This document shows, one piece after another, positions 40,123 to 52,364 of a stretch of 64,000 bases of DNA (position 1 is the stretch's first letter; every line of letters begins with the position of its first letter). The DNA lies in assembly GCA_013397435.1 (NCBI GenBank), contig VZRG01001061.1:175913-239912 (forward strand), read 5' to 3'. Position numbers and translations under genes: made by a program. The notes beneath the pieces were generated by a model that was not told the origin of the DNA, did not search any database, and was given only the letters and a program-made list of their open reading frames with translations. Origin of the DNA: Erythrocercus mccallii. Its lineage: Eukaryota; Chordata; Aves; Passeriformes; Dicruridae.

Positions 40123-43100
40123 AAAACCAATCTAAAAGTAGATCATAGCAGTGCCTAAGTAGATGTTTGGGCAATGCCAAGACCAGTGAAGGATTCTTCC
40201 TCACAGATCTTACCACAAATATTCTCACGGATTTTGTTCCAAATCCCATTTGACGAATTCTCAGTTTATGCTACTTCCTTCACCTCCCTCTCCCACTTTT
40301 GAAGTGACAACCTCAATTTATTAAAACAAAGCAACATCTTTCTTACAGAAATATCTGCTTTGATACAAGAATACACACCCACTAGTATAGTCACTATGTG
40401 GGACTGTGGCTATGAAGTAGATTAAAGAAGCAGCACATGCACCACTTCTCTTTTAACCTCATCTCCTCTGGCACTCACTCGCTTTAGTACTTTTCTTCAA
40501 GGCCCCACAGCATAGGGAAAGACACCACATTTACACTGGGGTGTTGGCATCAGCCAGTGCCAATTCCATCTGAATCACAGCCAGGCACTTGGCACTTCAG
40601 GCATAACACCTGCAACCTCCAAATGCCACGTCCTCGATACAGTAGCCTACATGTGGCTGCCTCTATTTGTACAGCCACTTGATAGAACATCTTTTCCATT
40701 AAGGAAAACAATACTGATGCTTTTAACAGGGAAATAGCAATTGTTAGCAGAGTGAAAAAAAACCCCAAAAAATGCACTTAGAACAAATCATTACGAATTC
40801 TGTAAAGAAAGGAAGAGGAGGGAAGTCAGTATTTTGGGGAATGAAGCAGAGATTTTGGAAAAAAACCCCAACAATCTCAGCTAATTAAATAAGAAGTTTC
40901 AGTTGCTAGAGATTTAATTTCAGCACAACTGAATAATTCTCAGTTTTGCATGTATCTCCAAGTACCCAGACAACAGCAGACATTTGACAATTTCTTCAGT
41001 TAAAATGCCATCTTCCTCCCTTGCTGCTGCATAAGAAAAACAGCAAACCAGCACACAGGAAGAGTGTCATGCCATCAAGGGAAGAAAAACTCCAGCACAG
41101 ATACCTACTGTAAAAATACTGTCAAAAGTAGCATGTAACCTAACCAGATAAATACCAGATTTTGTTGCTATCTCTGAGTAAGTTCTGCAATTAGCTGAAG
41201 CTGATTTGTAGCCACCCTGCTACTTAACATTCCTGCTCTCTCCTTGGTGTGTGCCTGGGAAAGGCTTCTTGCCCAAAGCAGAGGGTGGGCTGGAAGGCAG
41301 GAGTTCCTCTTTCAACAGCAGTGCAAGCTCAAATTTGCTCCAGCTGGTCTTGAAACTACGCTCCCCTTGGAAAGCACCTTAGGCATTGCTCCTGCTACAT
41401 GGGAGCCAACAGGATCCCACTGCCACTCCCTGCAGAGTTCATTGTCCATTCTAGGGCCTTGCTGCAGCTTTTCACATGACACCCAACACCCTGTTTAATT
41501 TGGGAGCTCCCTGTAATTCCTCTCTTCTCTTGGTGGCCACCTTCTCTTGCCCCATCCATGAGCCAGAGGCTGTGTGCAAACTCCTCCCCACTTCCTCTCT
41601 TCAGCTGCAGACAACAGAAATACAGCAAAGACAACAAATCAAACCTTGCTGGTCAAGCAGGCAAAACTTCTCACTGCTACAGCTAAGTCATTGTTTGACC
41701 CACAGGCAGTACGAGAGGGGTCTGCTGCTGGTAGTTTTGGTATTACACTCCTTAGCAGATAGCAAACCAGATAAAATTTGACAAGTTCAAACAGCAAACA
41801 GGTAAATAATCAGACACTGAAGAAGTCTTAACATGGATGAGGTGGCAAAAATCCGCACCTACGAGAGTGATGAGGGCCCCAATCATGCACAAAAGAAACA
41901 GCAGAGAAGGGGTTCTCTGCCCCTCACACTGACCAGATGCACACTGGTCGTTTCCAGGCTGCTCTGGGCCACTGTGCACATGGACAGACTACAGTCTTAA
42001 AATACAAATGAGGCACGTGCTGGCCATTAGTCAAAACCACGCTTGTACTAATTCAACCTGTAAGCTTCAGGTACCCATTACATTTCATGCAATGAATTTT
42101 TTCAAATACTTTGCTTTCAAGCTGACTCCAAACAGGGAAAGCTTGGCCATTCCACTGTGAGCATGAAAGCCTTGTTTCTGGAATGAGGCACCCTCAAACA
42201 AACAGAATCCATACACCTTCCATGTGCAGAATAGTATATATAACCTCATACTTTATTCTATGTTATATTTACTCACACTTCTCTCCACAGGTTTGTTATC
42301 TCCTTTTCTTTGCCTTACCATTACTATTTTCTTTTGTGTTTTTGCATGTTTCTCATGTTTTTATTTTCAGGCCTTTACTATCTTTGTTCTCCTGTAACTC
42401 CGGCCTTAGTGGTTTCTTTCTTTAAAATGTTTGGGTTAAACTGATCAATGCTAATAAAGACACTCGCAAATTCACCTTTCAGTAAAAGTACATCCTAAAT
42501 TAACTTCCACTAAAAATAAACATGGCATAAATACAAGTTTTAAACACTGGAAAAAGAATCTTGTCCAAATCTGTGCATTTTTCACTTTTCTGAATGATTA
42601 TTAGCACAATTTTGTTTCTCTCAGTCCATTCCTTTTTCTAAGAACACTTTTCTTCTATTACTCCTCTGTCAGACACTTTCCTACCCACTTGTCATTGGGA
42701 CACCAGCACTGGTTAAACGAACGATTTCTGCAGCACCAACAAGCCTTTATGTATCTGCATTCCTCCACCTCCTTCTTTCCAGAGCAAATAGATTTGCTGT
42801 CAGAAGGATAAAAAAGGAGAGGAGCAAAACTATTAAGCCAGTTTTCCCTTTCTCTCTACTATCAAGGCCAACAAGGCAAAACTGTGAAGAAATTCAGTAG
42901 GGGTTATAAACCAACAAACATGACTTAAAAAAAACTCAAGTGCATGAAAAGTTCCAGTTCCCTTTTGTCAGTTCCTCTGCTAAACTACATAGGTTAGGCT
43001 TTGTTTCTTAATTTAATTCCTCAGAAAGTAAGTACATAGAAGTGTCTGGATGTCAGCCATTGAGAGGAACCCTCTTGTGGGCTTCTGTTTGTATTTTTTA

Positions 43101-46100
43101 ACACCAGTCAGATTAACCAGGAAGCCTGGCTCCTCCGTGCATCCTTGATGAAGGCAATTGCTAATGCATGTGGAAAGCATGTGTAACCATAGTGGTGCCT
43201 AGAAACAAAGCAAGCCATTGCACTACCTCTAACACTGCTCCCTCAAGTTCTAATGCAGACACTGTCAGAACAAAGCAATTCCTATCCTCCCTCTCCACGG
43301 TCTGTACACAAACCACCATTTACAAATATGTAATATGGACTTTTTTCCCATTATTCACTAGATATTTGCATTGGTTTAGTGGACAAATTTATACAGAACA
43401 ATCCAAACTACATCAGCTTAACATCGTGTTCCTCTGTGCAGGATTGCAAAGGCAACAAAATGTCTATTACATAACACTTCTGTATAAAATATTAATTTTC
43501 GCAGAGAAAGCTCTTGAACCAAAAGGTTATTTTCAATGATTAACAAATCAGTGTTGTATAAGCTTGGTTATTTAATCAGTATATTTCAGACAGATAACAA
43601 ACCATACATTTTATTGACATAACATGAAAAAAATCAACTTTTTATGTGCACACATCAAAATATATCCATCCCTAGCACACACAGAATCAGCAGGCCTGTA
43701 CTGGGGTAATTGCCGGCATCAGCATTTTTTATACAAGTTCTCACACCAGCTGAAAGCATGTAAGCTTCCATTCCTTCCTATCCTGCAATGGATGAAGAAC
43801 AGGTAAATATTCAGACATCATATTCATATACATATCCTGTGCACTTAATCTGTCCTTAAAGCTATAATCTCAGGTTGGAAAATCACTGCAGCAAGAGTAA
43901 AGTGCTTCAACATTTTTTCCATACAAAAAAATCCCCATTTTTAACAGGCATGTTGGTATCTGCACCATTGGCCAGACTTGAAAACACCAGAGGTGTGGCA
44001 GCCCTGGCTTCTGTAGGACCCAAGGGCAATCAGGAATACCTTTTATAAAGAAACTTATCTCAATGCTGACTTGTAAAGAATGAAGAGAGGAAAAAAAGAC
44101 AAACCTGTATCTTGGCTGCGACTTTGTAGCCATTGGGTTGCATGAGGACAGGCAGGAGCCTGTCTCACTGCCTCATCAGAAGGACTACAAAGAGCCTTCA
44201 TGTATGGGGGTTTTTCTCTTCTTTGTGTGTCTTTACTTAATGAATGCAGGGAGTGGGCTCATCTTGAGCATCACTGTCTCCAGCAGATTGTCTTATCATA
44301 TTTATCAGCTCCATGTGAGTGTCAAAGGTAAGACATCTAAAACAGCAGCAGACACTTCAGTCTGCCTCATCCATGGTCTAACCATGCAGGAGAAATCATC
44401 AGGACATACAACTCAGATAGAAAAATCCCGAGCAAATGAATAGAGAGATTTTGAAATTCCAGTTTGGGAACTGTGCATTTTTTTTTTTCAAATTTATATG
44501 CACAGCAAACAGTTTGAAGACATATCTGATAGGAAAAGGTAACAACAGCATTTAATCATCTGTAGTGCCCATCCCTTAGGTCTGAGAAATCTTCCACTGC
44601 AAATTTTTTGGTCTCCAAAGTAGACCATCATAAGACAGAACACCTGAGACGCCTAACTTTTGACAAGAAGACCATATACAGATGGGGTTTTTTTAACACT
44701 AAAAAGGAGCAAGGCAGAACACAAGAATCAGACTATTCCTCCTTCTACTGATCACACAATACAAAAAGCAAGACCATGATGAATAAACAGAAATGCTATC
44801 CTCACCCACTGCTGAATGCCACATGCTTTCAGTCTGGTTATTTCTTTCTGCTTCTTAATCAAACTTATCTTCAACAAAAAAGGGCCTCCAAAAAGAAAAA
44901 AGTATCTGAGCAACAACTATCCCTCCTCCTCCCTAAGGGTAGCTGTATTTTACCCCATGATTGCTTCTCAAGTCTTGAATGTCGCAATTACTTCAGTCTC
45001 GGAACAAATCAATTCTGAGGAAAGAGCTCAAGTGGAAAGAAGGAAAATTAGTTTTGAGGCTACATGAACAATATGGTTTTGTATCCTGATTTATACTTGA
45101 AGAGGGAGAAGAAGAAAACTAAGGTATTTCTTTTATAACAGCTCTAACAAATGAGTCCCTGGTGCAGCCATCCTCACTTCCCATACTACTGCTTGCCTCC
45201 AAGTGTTGGGCAAAAGTGGCATTTTGCTGGCTTGATTTCAAGAAAACAAGTTTTCCCCTTCCAAGGATATCTCCCTGAACATTCTGGCAGCTGCTACATG
45301 AACGTCTTTTAACTTCTCTTCCTATCCATTTCCTGAAGGGGGACATGAACCTCTTCTTGCTATAACGGAAGAGAATATAGAAATAAATGAAAACAGCTTC
45401 AACTCTTTTAATTAAATAAATTTGTGGTAAGAGAAAGATTGAAGCAATGTCAGTTAAAATTAATCATGTGGAAATTAGTATTACCGACAGCATTAGGTGC
45501 CAACTTGACTTGTGACGCACTTTTCTTTTTAACATGCCAAAACCAAGATGATTCTCAAGAAGTTAAACCCTAGAAATCCTGGCTTTGTTCTTTCCTAAAT
45601 CTGTTTGTAATCTCTGAGGGGAGAAATTGTTTGGCAAGCAATTGGTACCTATTCTTTGTTTTATGGTTAAAAGAAAATTGTACTCAATTTGCTCCAACCA
45701 AAAGATCTTGAGCCAAACACATCCCCAATGCAAGCAAGTGAAAAAATGTAGCTCAAAGCATTCTCAAGGTTAGAGGCACAGGATAGCCTTGAAACACTAA
45801 TTACAATTGCTTTCACAAAACATAATGCTAGTAGCTGCTAGAAAACTGCGTTTCACAAACACCTTTCTTCGTATTTCAGCCCTGAGTGGACCCACAGCAG
45901 CTCATCATCACAGCCAAGAACACTTCCAAGATCAAGCAGCACTACTGCGACCCCAGAGAGCCTCATGCATGCATCTGGACTCATGAAATTATACATACAT
46001 GGAAAATTAGTCATGGACACAAGTCTTTGCATGATGAAGTCCACAGACTTTTCACTGCTTGTTAAAAAAAAATGTTTAAAATGTCAGTTACGCAAAACCC

Positions 46101-46207
46101 AGACAAGTCTTTATCTAAATGTAAGGTTTATGGGGAAAAATATTTCTATTTTTCTTAACACAGCAATAGCTTTTTATGTTGGTTAAGATATAATCTTCCC
46201 ACCACCA

Positions 46208-46263
46208 AGAGACAATAAATAAACAGATAAAACAGAAAGAAAAGGGAAGAAAAAAAAAGGAGA
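46208..46263. repeat. Purine-rich (A/G) low-complexity tract
   Basis: The plus strand is almost wholly A and G with aaat, aaac and gaaa steps, ending in a run of nine A. Simple sequence in the presumed intron. Confidence 0.6.
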
Positions 46264-48067
46264 ACTGCGCAGCTCTATTTCAATGCTAGCAAGAAATGGA
46301 AGAATTTAAATATCAGAAAATGAAATAACAGGTTTCGTTCTTTCCACTTAATGTTACTTCACTATTATATGTAATACCTGAGTATAACAAATATTGATAA
46401 TTTTGTTTTATGATATTTAGGGATCTACAGCAACTTTGTGAATTGGAAGATAAAGACTGCTTTTTTTAAAAGGAAATGAAAACCTTCAGAGTTCATTATT
46501 TTGTGAAATACTTACCCTGGAACTCTCTGGTTTTTTTGGCACCCAGTTGAGAAACTTGTTTACTGAGTTCCCTCATATTCCCCCATTTGTGACTCAAGCT
46601 ACTCCTCAGTGTTCAGCAGCCCCACACAGACTGAGTGCTTTAAGCCTCAGGACACTAACTCAGTGATCACAGCTCCACGTACCTGTACCAAAACTCCCTT
46701 TTCTTAGAGGTGCAGGAGAAAGCAAAGGGAGACCCTGGGCTGAGGTGCTGAGTCAGCACTGTGTCTGCACAGCAGCCCAAGCCAACCCTCCAGTACGCCA
46801 CAAAAGCAGGACCTGACGCAGCTGCTGGTGCCACCAGAGAACACTCAGCAGGTTAGAAACTCAGCCTGTGTATAGGGCCTGATTCAAAATCCACTTACTG
46901 CCACTGCCTTTAACAGACTTTGAATGGGAGCTCAATATACAGAAGAAATGGGAAGATCTAGAGAATTTAAAAGAACCAACTTCAACCCAGGAAACTTCAG
47001 TACATTCCCTTCTTATAAAATTGCACCAAGCCACAACACACATAGCTGCAAGTGCTTTTGACCACAGGCATGGACATACCCTTTTCTCCACTAGCCATTA
47101 TTCTCTTACCCTCCTGTCACTGGCAGGAACTTATTGCAAAGCCCAGCACAAACAGCATTAGCTTTTTTCTTCCCTGTCCAGGCATTCAGTCAAGAAAACT
47201 GTCCATAAACAGGATGGTGTCTCTATACCACCACTTATGTATTGCCACATAAGAGAAGGAGGCAACAGGCACAAAGGGCTAAAAAAGAACTGAATACAAG
47301 AACTACATTTCAGGTGTACAGCTATGTGTTAGTACAATGTTCACTAGTTAATCTTTCCAGGGCAAGCGCCCAAGAGCTTTCACTCTCTCTGCATTGTTAT
47401 TATAGAGGTTGACTCCTATTAATCATTACCTTCCTCTGACTGCAGCACACAGTCTTTCTTCATTGCTGGTACTGCTGCTTAGAATTCTTTTTCCAGATCT
47501 CAACACGCCAGACAGATTACCATCCCCTCAAGGATGTCAGGACTGGTAGAGATCTGTTGTGCATACCTGGATCTTACAAAACATATGACAGCTTAACGCT
47601 GCTCCCTTCCCCACATAACCTGACATAGCCGCTGTAAACTTTTTAATCTTTTGTGTTGAAGTAATCACAAATATGAATAACAGCATCTATTTAATATTCC
47701 CTGCTATTATATGCAAGAAAACAGACACAGCAAACAGACAATTGTTTCAGACACTAAGCAAGATACAGGCAAAACACCAAATGAGTTTACTCTAAAGGCA
47801 ATGCCTGCCTAGAGACACAACAGAAATCTGTGTAAAAAAATATAGCCACAGAAGCATATTCCTAGGTCAGGACCCCATAAATCAGTTTCAAATAACAATA
47901 AAAGGTTTATATGGCATTTGTAAGGCACAAACAATGAATAGGATCCTGGCCCCAAGTAAGGCTTGGTGAGTTAATTTAAGAGGCTAATCAAGAGCAAATA
48001 ACACAACACTAACCTTACCCTAAGTTTGAAGAAAGATGGTTTCCTTTGCCTCCAGGAAGAGGTGAGG

Positions 48068-48180
48068 GGAAAAAACCAAAACATCACCACCAAAAGCAAC
48101 AAACAAGACATAAATAAAAGAAACAAACAAACCAAAAAAACAACCCAACAAAAAAAACCAACAAAAAACACAGAGAAAAG
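48068..48180. repeat. (CAAA)-like A-rich low-complexity tract
   Basis: More than 110 bases with practically only A and C on the plus strand (caaacaaacc-type steps). It lies less than 1 kb from the CpG island. The 96-codon minus-strand frame over it (48261 to 47971) encodes a hydrophobic run of F, V, L and C, which is what a TTTG-type repeat translates to; I do not regard it as a gene. Confidence 0.85.
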
Positions 48181-49440
48181 GGACTTAGCTACCCCATCTG
48201 TCATGAGAGTGCTTTTTTGACAGCTCAGAGATGTGGGTTTAAAAATCTCAGCCCTGTTCATGCAAATTTCTCACATCCTAAAGCCTTCTTACCCAAACAC
48301 GCAGGCATTGTCACTCCCCACCTTCAGTTTTAGAGGCAGAAAATACTGTCCTTTCCTACCACAATGACAGACATAATGCTGAAAAAACCCCAAATACTTC
48401 CCTGTAGTGCTTGGAGATTTTTAAAAGCCGTAACTGGCAAAGCTTACAAGTAGCAGGTACCGAAAGTGCTCTCTGCACCAGCAGCTAAGTCAAGTAAAAC
48501 ATCACTTTCAGCACCACCATTACAGGAAGTACTGCTAAGACTTATCCACCAAACAACACCATCACCACTACCGTCCTCCATTTTCAAGTCTGAGTAACCT
48601 AGCTCATGGCTCTCACACACTGGGAACGTCCAGAGGAGAAAGTGCCACGGGCTGCAGGCGGGCTGTAAAGGCAGAGCCTGAATCCCCCCCAGTGACCGCA
48701 GACCAGCTCTCCTAAAGGATGCTGGGCAAGTCACAAGCCTTCTGCGCCTGAATTCGTGCTTGTTTAAGAGCAGTGGCAGCACTTGTGACGGGGGGAAATG
48801 GAGGTTGAAGACAGGAGCTGCTGTGCCAAGCTCGGGGACCTTATAGGAGCGGGAGTCGGTATTGCCACGTACTGGGGAGCAGGGGAAAGGGAGGAGACGC
48901 GCCTCCAAGAAACACAGATGGTTATCTGACAGGGGCTGGTTCTGCCCTGAAGATGTTCTTTATTGACTGGCTTGGGCCCCTTTAATCTGCGTGTGCTGCA
49001 ACACGAAGCACAGCTGACCCCACACAAAAGCCGCACAGCTGGCGGCCCCCAGAGGAACCGGATCCAACCCCACTGGCCTCGAAAGGGGCTCGCAGTTGCA
49101 GCCGCATTCCCCGGCACCACGCCGTACTCCCAGAGCCGCCGCCGGCCCCCCGCCCATGCGGGCACGTCCTGCGCGGATGCGCATCCCGCGGGAGAACGGC
49201 GCGACGAGCGCAGCCGCCCGCGGGGTCCCGCCGGCAGCTGCGCCGCCGAGGCACACCGGCGCTGGCGGCAGCACCAGCGAACCAGCCCAGGCCGGTCTGC
49301 ACGCAGAAAAAGATAAAGAGAGGCGCGACGGAAAGCGCGGGGAGGGAGCGGCGGGGGTGCCGGTGAAGATGCCGCCCCCTCCCCGCGGCCCCTCCGCCGC
49401 CTGCCCGACCGCCTCCCGCCGGCCCCGCGCTCGCCTCACC

Positions 49441-49560
49441 TCAGGGCCGGCTCTGCGGGCTGCGGACCCCGAGAGCCGCCCGGCAGAGCCGAACCGAACC
49501 GAGCCGAGCCCTGCGTGCAGCGCGGGCGCAGAGCTTCACGGCGGCGGTCAGTCCCGCGGC
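49441..49560 (-). other. LRRC8D: Candidate untranslated exon 1 of LRRC8D
   Basis: On the minus strand the sequence ends CCCTGAG followed by GTGAGG, a strong 5' splice site with the exon's last base at 49441 or 49440. The body is GC-rich and includes a short degenerate pentamer run (gaaccgaaccgagccgagcc on the plus strand, 49491-49510). The transcription start cannot be seen. The right boundary is a guess, and the exon could extend to or into the gap at 49647. It is in the right place and orientation to be spliced to the coding exon at 2180. There is no transcript evidence, and a different donor could be used. Confidence 0.45.
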
Positions 49561-49646
49561 GCTGCCATGCGGGCGGGCACAGGCGGGGCGGGCTGGGCTC
49601 CTAGCAGCGTCCTGCGGCGCGCACCCGCATGGCTCGGCGTGCGGAC

Positions 49647-49797
49647 NNNNNNNNNNNNNNNNNNNNNNNNNNNNNNNNNNNNNNNNNNNNNNNNNNNNNN
49701 NNNNNNNNNNNNNNNNNNNNNNNNNNNNNNNNNNNNNNNNNNNNNNNNNNNNNNNNNNNNNNNNNNNNNNNNNNNNNNNNNNNNNNNNNNNNNNNNN
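49647..49797. other. Assembly gap (run of N)
   Basis: 151 undetermined bases inside the CpG island. Extreme GC content on both sides explains the failure to sequence it. The true gap length may differ, so any open frame that crosses it is meaningless. Confidence 1.
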
Positions 49798-49907
49798 GCG
49801 GGCCGGGGGCGGAGGCGGCGCCCGCGGGGCGCTCGGATGCGTCCGCGGGGCGCGGCGGGAGCGAAAGCGGCGGGCGGGAAAGCGCGTGGGGTGTCCCCGG
49901 TGCGCAG
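49798..49907 (+). other. Candidate first exon of a divergent transcript
   Basis: Just right of the gap, GC-rich plus-strand sequence ends in GTGCGCAG followed by GTAAAC, a good 5' splice site (exon end 49907, intron GT at 49908-49909). After it the base composition quickly falls to AT-rich. A rightward, probably non-coding transcript starting in the gap region would fit. No downstream exon can be assigned by eye and there is no homology to support it. Confidence 0.3.
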
Positions 49908-50110
49908 GTAAACGGAACGTAGTGCGTGAGCCAAATAAAACAGCGACAAGTTCAAATTGCGTGGCTTAATTGTTGAAATGTTAAAGTTATTTTATTTATC
50001 TTGAGCCCTTGAGGGAACCAAAAAGTCGAAGGCAGCTTTTGCTTGAGCGGGGGGCGGCACCGCTGGGGTCGCGGGCCGGGTTACTCCACGGCGGCTCCAG
50101 AGGCTGAATA

Positions 50111-52264
50111 CGGGACACTGAGGAAGAAGCCGAGCTGACTCTAATCCTCAGCCCGAAAGCCACCAGAATTTTTTTTTTTTCCTCCTTTCACTGAAAAGCC
50201 ACCGATATTCTTAAACATTTCTTGGACACTGCACCGACACGTGACCAGACCTGCGGGTCTTTTTAACTAGACGTAATCTATTGCCTTTAAAAGTCTATTG
50301 GTCTTGATCAAGAATGGAATTTTTTTAAAAAATACGAGTTCATCTTTTCCATATTTTATTTCCTCCGTATGTTTTCAAGAACTGGAGGAAATAGCAATCT
50401 TTTGGTGATCTTTTGGTGCTTGTTCAGAATAGCTTTATGGCCCTTTAAAGATTCAGAATTTCCCCTTTATATTTTTAGATGCATTTTTAATCAGACCTTC
50501 TGGTCTAAATGACTGTATGATGTATCTAAGGTTACAAATGAAAGCACTTCTTAGCCACAATTCACTTCTGAGACCAGAAAAAATCAGGCCAGCTTGTCCT
50601 GCTCTCAGCTGTTCGGCACTATTTTCATACCAGAGTTTTCATCTGGTGGGGAATTTTAGCAGAGCTCAGATTTAGTCTAATGAGCTGTCAATTATTTTAA
50701 GCTTTGATTTTTAATACCTTCGTTTGGCCTTTTAGTTATTTTCTTCCCTGAGATCATCATCACTTGTGTTATTTTTGGCCAGCATTTTAGACCTCAGTGT
50801 TTTCTCAATAAGGTGATTTTATTACCTATTTACTTATTTCTGCTCTGACCCAGTGGCCAAGGCACACAGGGTGTGTAAAACTGGGGCTCCACAGTGAGGG
50901 AGAGTTAACAGAGATAAAAACAGTCCAATCTGGTAAACATCAAGGCAAGTGAAAACAGATAATAACAAGAGCTGCTGGCTGGGAAATCCTGACTCGAAGG
51001 CAGCTGGCAGAGAAATTCAAGCGGAAGAAAAAAGGATTTTTTCAGATGCCAGAGCTGGTCAGAGCTGGCTGAATCCACGTTCACTTAGCAATCAAGATAC
51101 TTTGCCAAGCTGAAGCACACCAGCAAAACAAACAAATGGCTCCAGGGACCTGAGAGAGAAGACACCTGGAACTGGGCAGATCCGGATCCAATTAAGATTC
51201 CCTTTCCGACAGGGCAAATACAAGTGTGGAGGACTTACCTCCTACAGAACATATGCTAGGTTGCTTGGTTGGCTTTTATTTTGGTTTGGTTTGGGGGTTT
51301 TTTCCCTTGTTTTGGTGTGTATTTAAAGATAACACAAATAGGTTTTAATTTAAACCTCTCTACACCCTCTCTTTCAAGCTTCTCTAGTAGAGACCTCTTC
51401 AGGTTTGGTCTTCCCCAGGCTCAAGTCTGAGTACTTTTTGGGCAGCTCTTTTTAGATTGCTGGTTTTGGCTCTGACCACTGAGGACATGCTGAGGTGGGA
51501 CAGAAAAGAGACAAGAGGAATTATAAATCTAAAAGAGCTCAGTTTGGGGCAAATAAAAATCCCAACTGTTCTGTTATCCTGCAACAGTCTATAGGCAAAA
51601 GTACAAGTCAGCCAACTCCAAGTTACTCCATGTGATAGAAAAGATGCCAGAAAACAGAGGCTGTGGGGGAAAATGGCTCTTTTCCACTTGCACAGTTTTG
51701 ACATTGGCCCTTTACAATTAAATAAACCAATATTATTATTTTGATTTGTGGCTCAGAGAACTGGGTGATTAGGTTAACAAGCAATAGCAATGCAGCCATA
51801 TGCCTCACAGGATAAACCAATCCTGTTTGGTTTTACAACTGCATTTTAGTTTCAATTTTTCAAATTCCATAATCTTGACTAGCCAAATATGTCGTATTTT
51901 TCAACCTTATTGTTATCCTCATATCATTAATTTTTTTTAGAAAATATCAGCCTTCCAACAGAGTTATGACTTTGGCCAGGTTGAAGGCTGACCATTTATT
52001 CTGAGATTATTTCCAGTACTTTCCTTCTTTCACTCAAACAGCCATACTGTGCATCTCACATATACCTGCATGACATTGTCCAGCAGGTGTCCAAGTTCAG
52101 TCCAAGGGAGCCAGGTGCAAAAGGAGCACCAGCAGAAGGGGAACATAAGGAAGTGATGGTATCAAAATAGTGAGCCAGTCGTTCCTCAGAAAACAGTGAG
52201 AAAATTCCATACTGAGAAATATTTCAGTCCTGCCTTTGGGTGGGCTGACAGATTTTTCTCCCAA
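50111..52264. other. Non-coding flank, no gene seen
   Basis: T-rich unique sequence. It contains a short G/T-rich low-complexity stretch (about 51268-51325, ggtttggtttggggg type) and no open frame with recognisable content. Confidence 0.6.
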
Positions 52265-52364
52265 ACAAATTTAAGGTGAAGGGGAATTTGATATTGTGGA
52301 TTAGACAAGATAACTGTTAAAGATGCCTTCCAACCCAAACTATTCCATGATTCTATGATTAAGA
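52265..52364 (+). mobile_element. CR1 LINE fragment, 3' tail only
   Basis: The sequence passes through a gaatttgatattgtggatta segment, gacaagataactgttaaaga, tgccttccaacccaaac, and ends in ttccatgattctatgatt, the CR1 terminal octamer-type repeat. It is about 100 bases, diverged and truncated, with nothing of the CR1 reading frames left. It is in the same orientation as the copy at 2890. The left boundary is uncertain because CR1 sequence merges into unrecognisable DNA. Confidence 0.85.

Larger units (their letters stand above)
2209..49438 (-). other. LRRC8D: Long 5'UTR intron of LRRC8D (inferred extent)
   Basis: No coding gene is recognisable in these 47 kb. Open frames are nearly all below 180 codons, overlap one another on both strands, lack recognisable domains and do not link into exons. 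The left end is fixed by the acceptor of the coding exon. The right end is inferred from a strong minus-strand donor in the CpG island near 49440. Mammalian LRRC8D has the same plan: untranslated first exons far upstream of a single coding exon. Content is unique AT-rich DNA, one CR1 tail, microsatellites, short tandem repeats and A-rich tracts, listed separately. A small untranslated middle exon may be present, but I cannot place it by eye. Confidence 0.6.
49010..50110. promoter_or_regulatory. CpG island, probable LRRC8D (possibly bidirectional) promoter
   Basis: CpG dinucleotides are dense from about 49010 to 50110, against an AT-rich, CpG-poor background on both sides; the edges are judged by eye. 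The island includes GC-box-like sequence (ggcggggcggg near 49583), a perfect 12-bp palindrome ggatgcgcatcc (49175-49186) containing the TGCGCA core of an NRF1-type site, and an assembly gap. No TATA box is visible, as usual for housekeeping CpG promoters. A minus-strand donor near 49440 and a plus-strand donor near 49907 face away from each other, consistent with divergent transcription. LRRC8D is the only gene positioned to use it leftwards. Confidence 0.75.

Noticed and set aside
47971..48261. Minus-strand frame encoding a strongly hydrophobic, membrane-like peptide
   Set aside because: It is the translation of the TTTG-type complement of an A-rich low-complexity tract.
49096..49911. Long plus-strand open frame of 271 codons through the CpG island
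   Set aside because: It crosses the N gap, is built from low-complexity Ala/Pro/Arg/Gly codons and has equally long frames on the opposite strand; it is a GC-content artefact.
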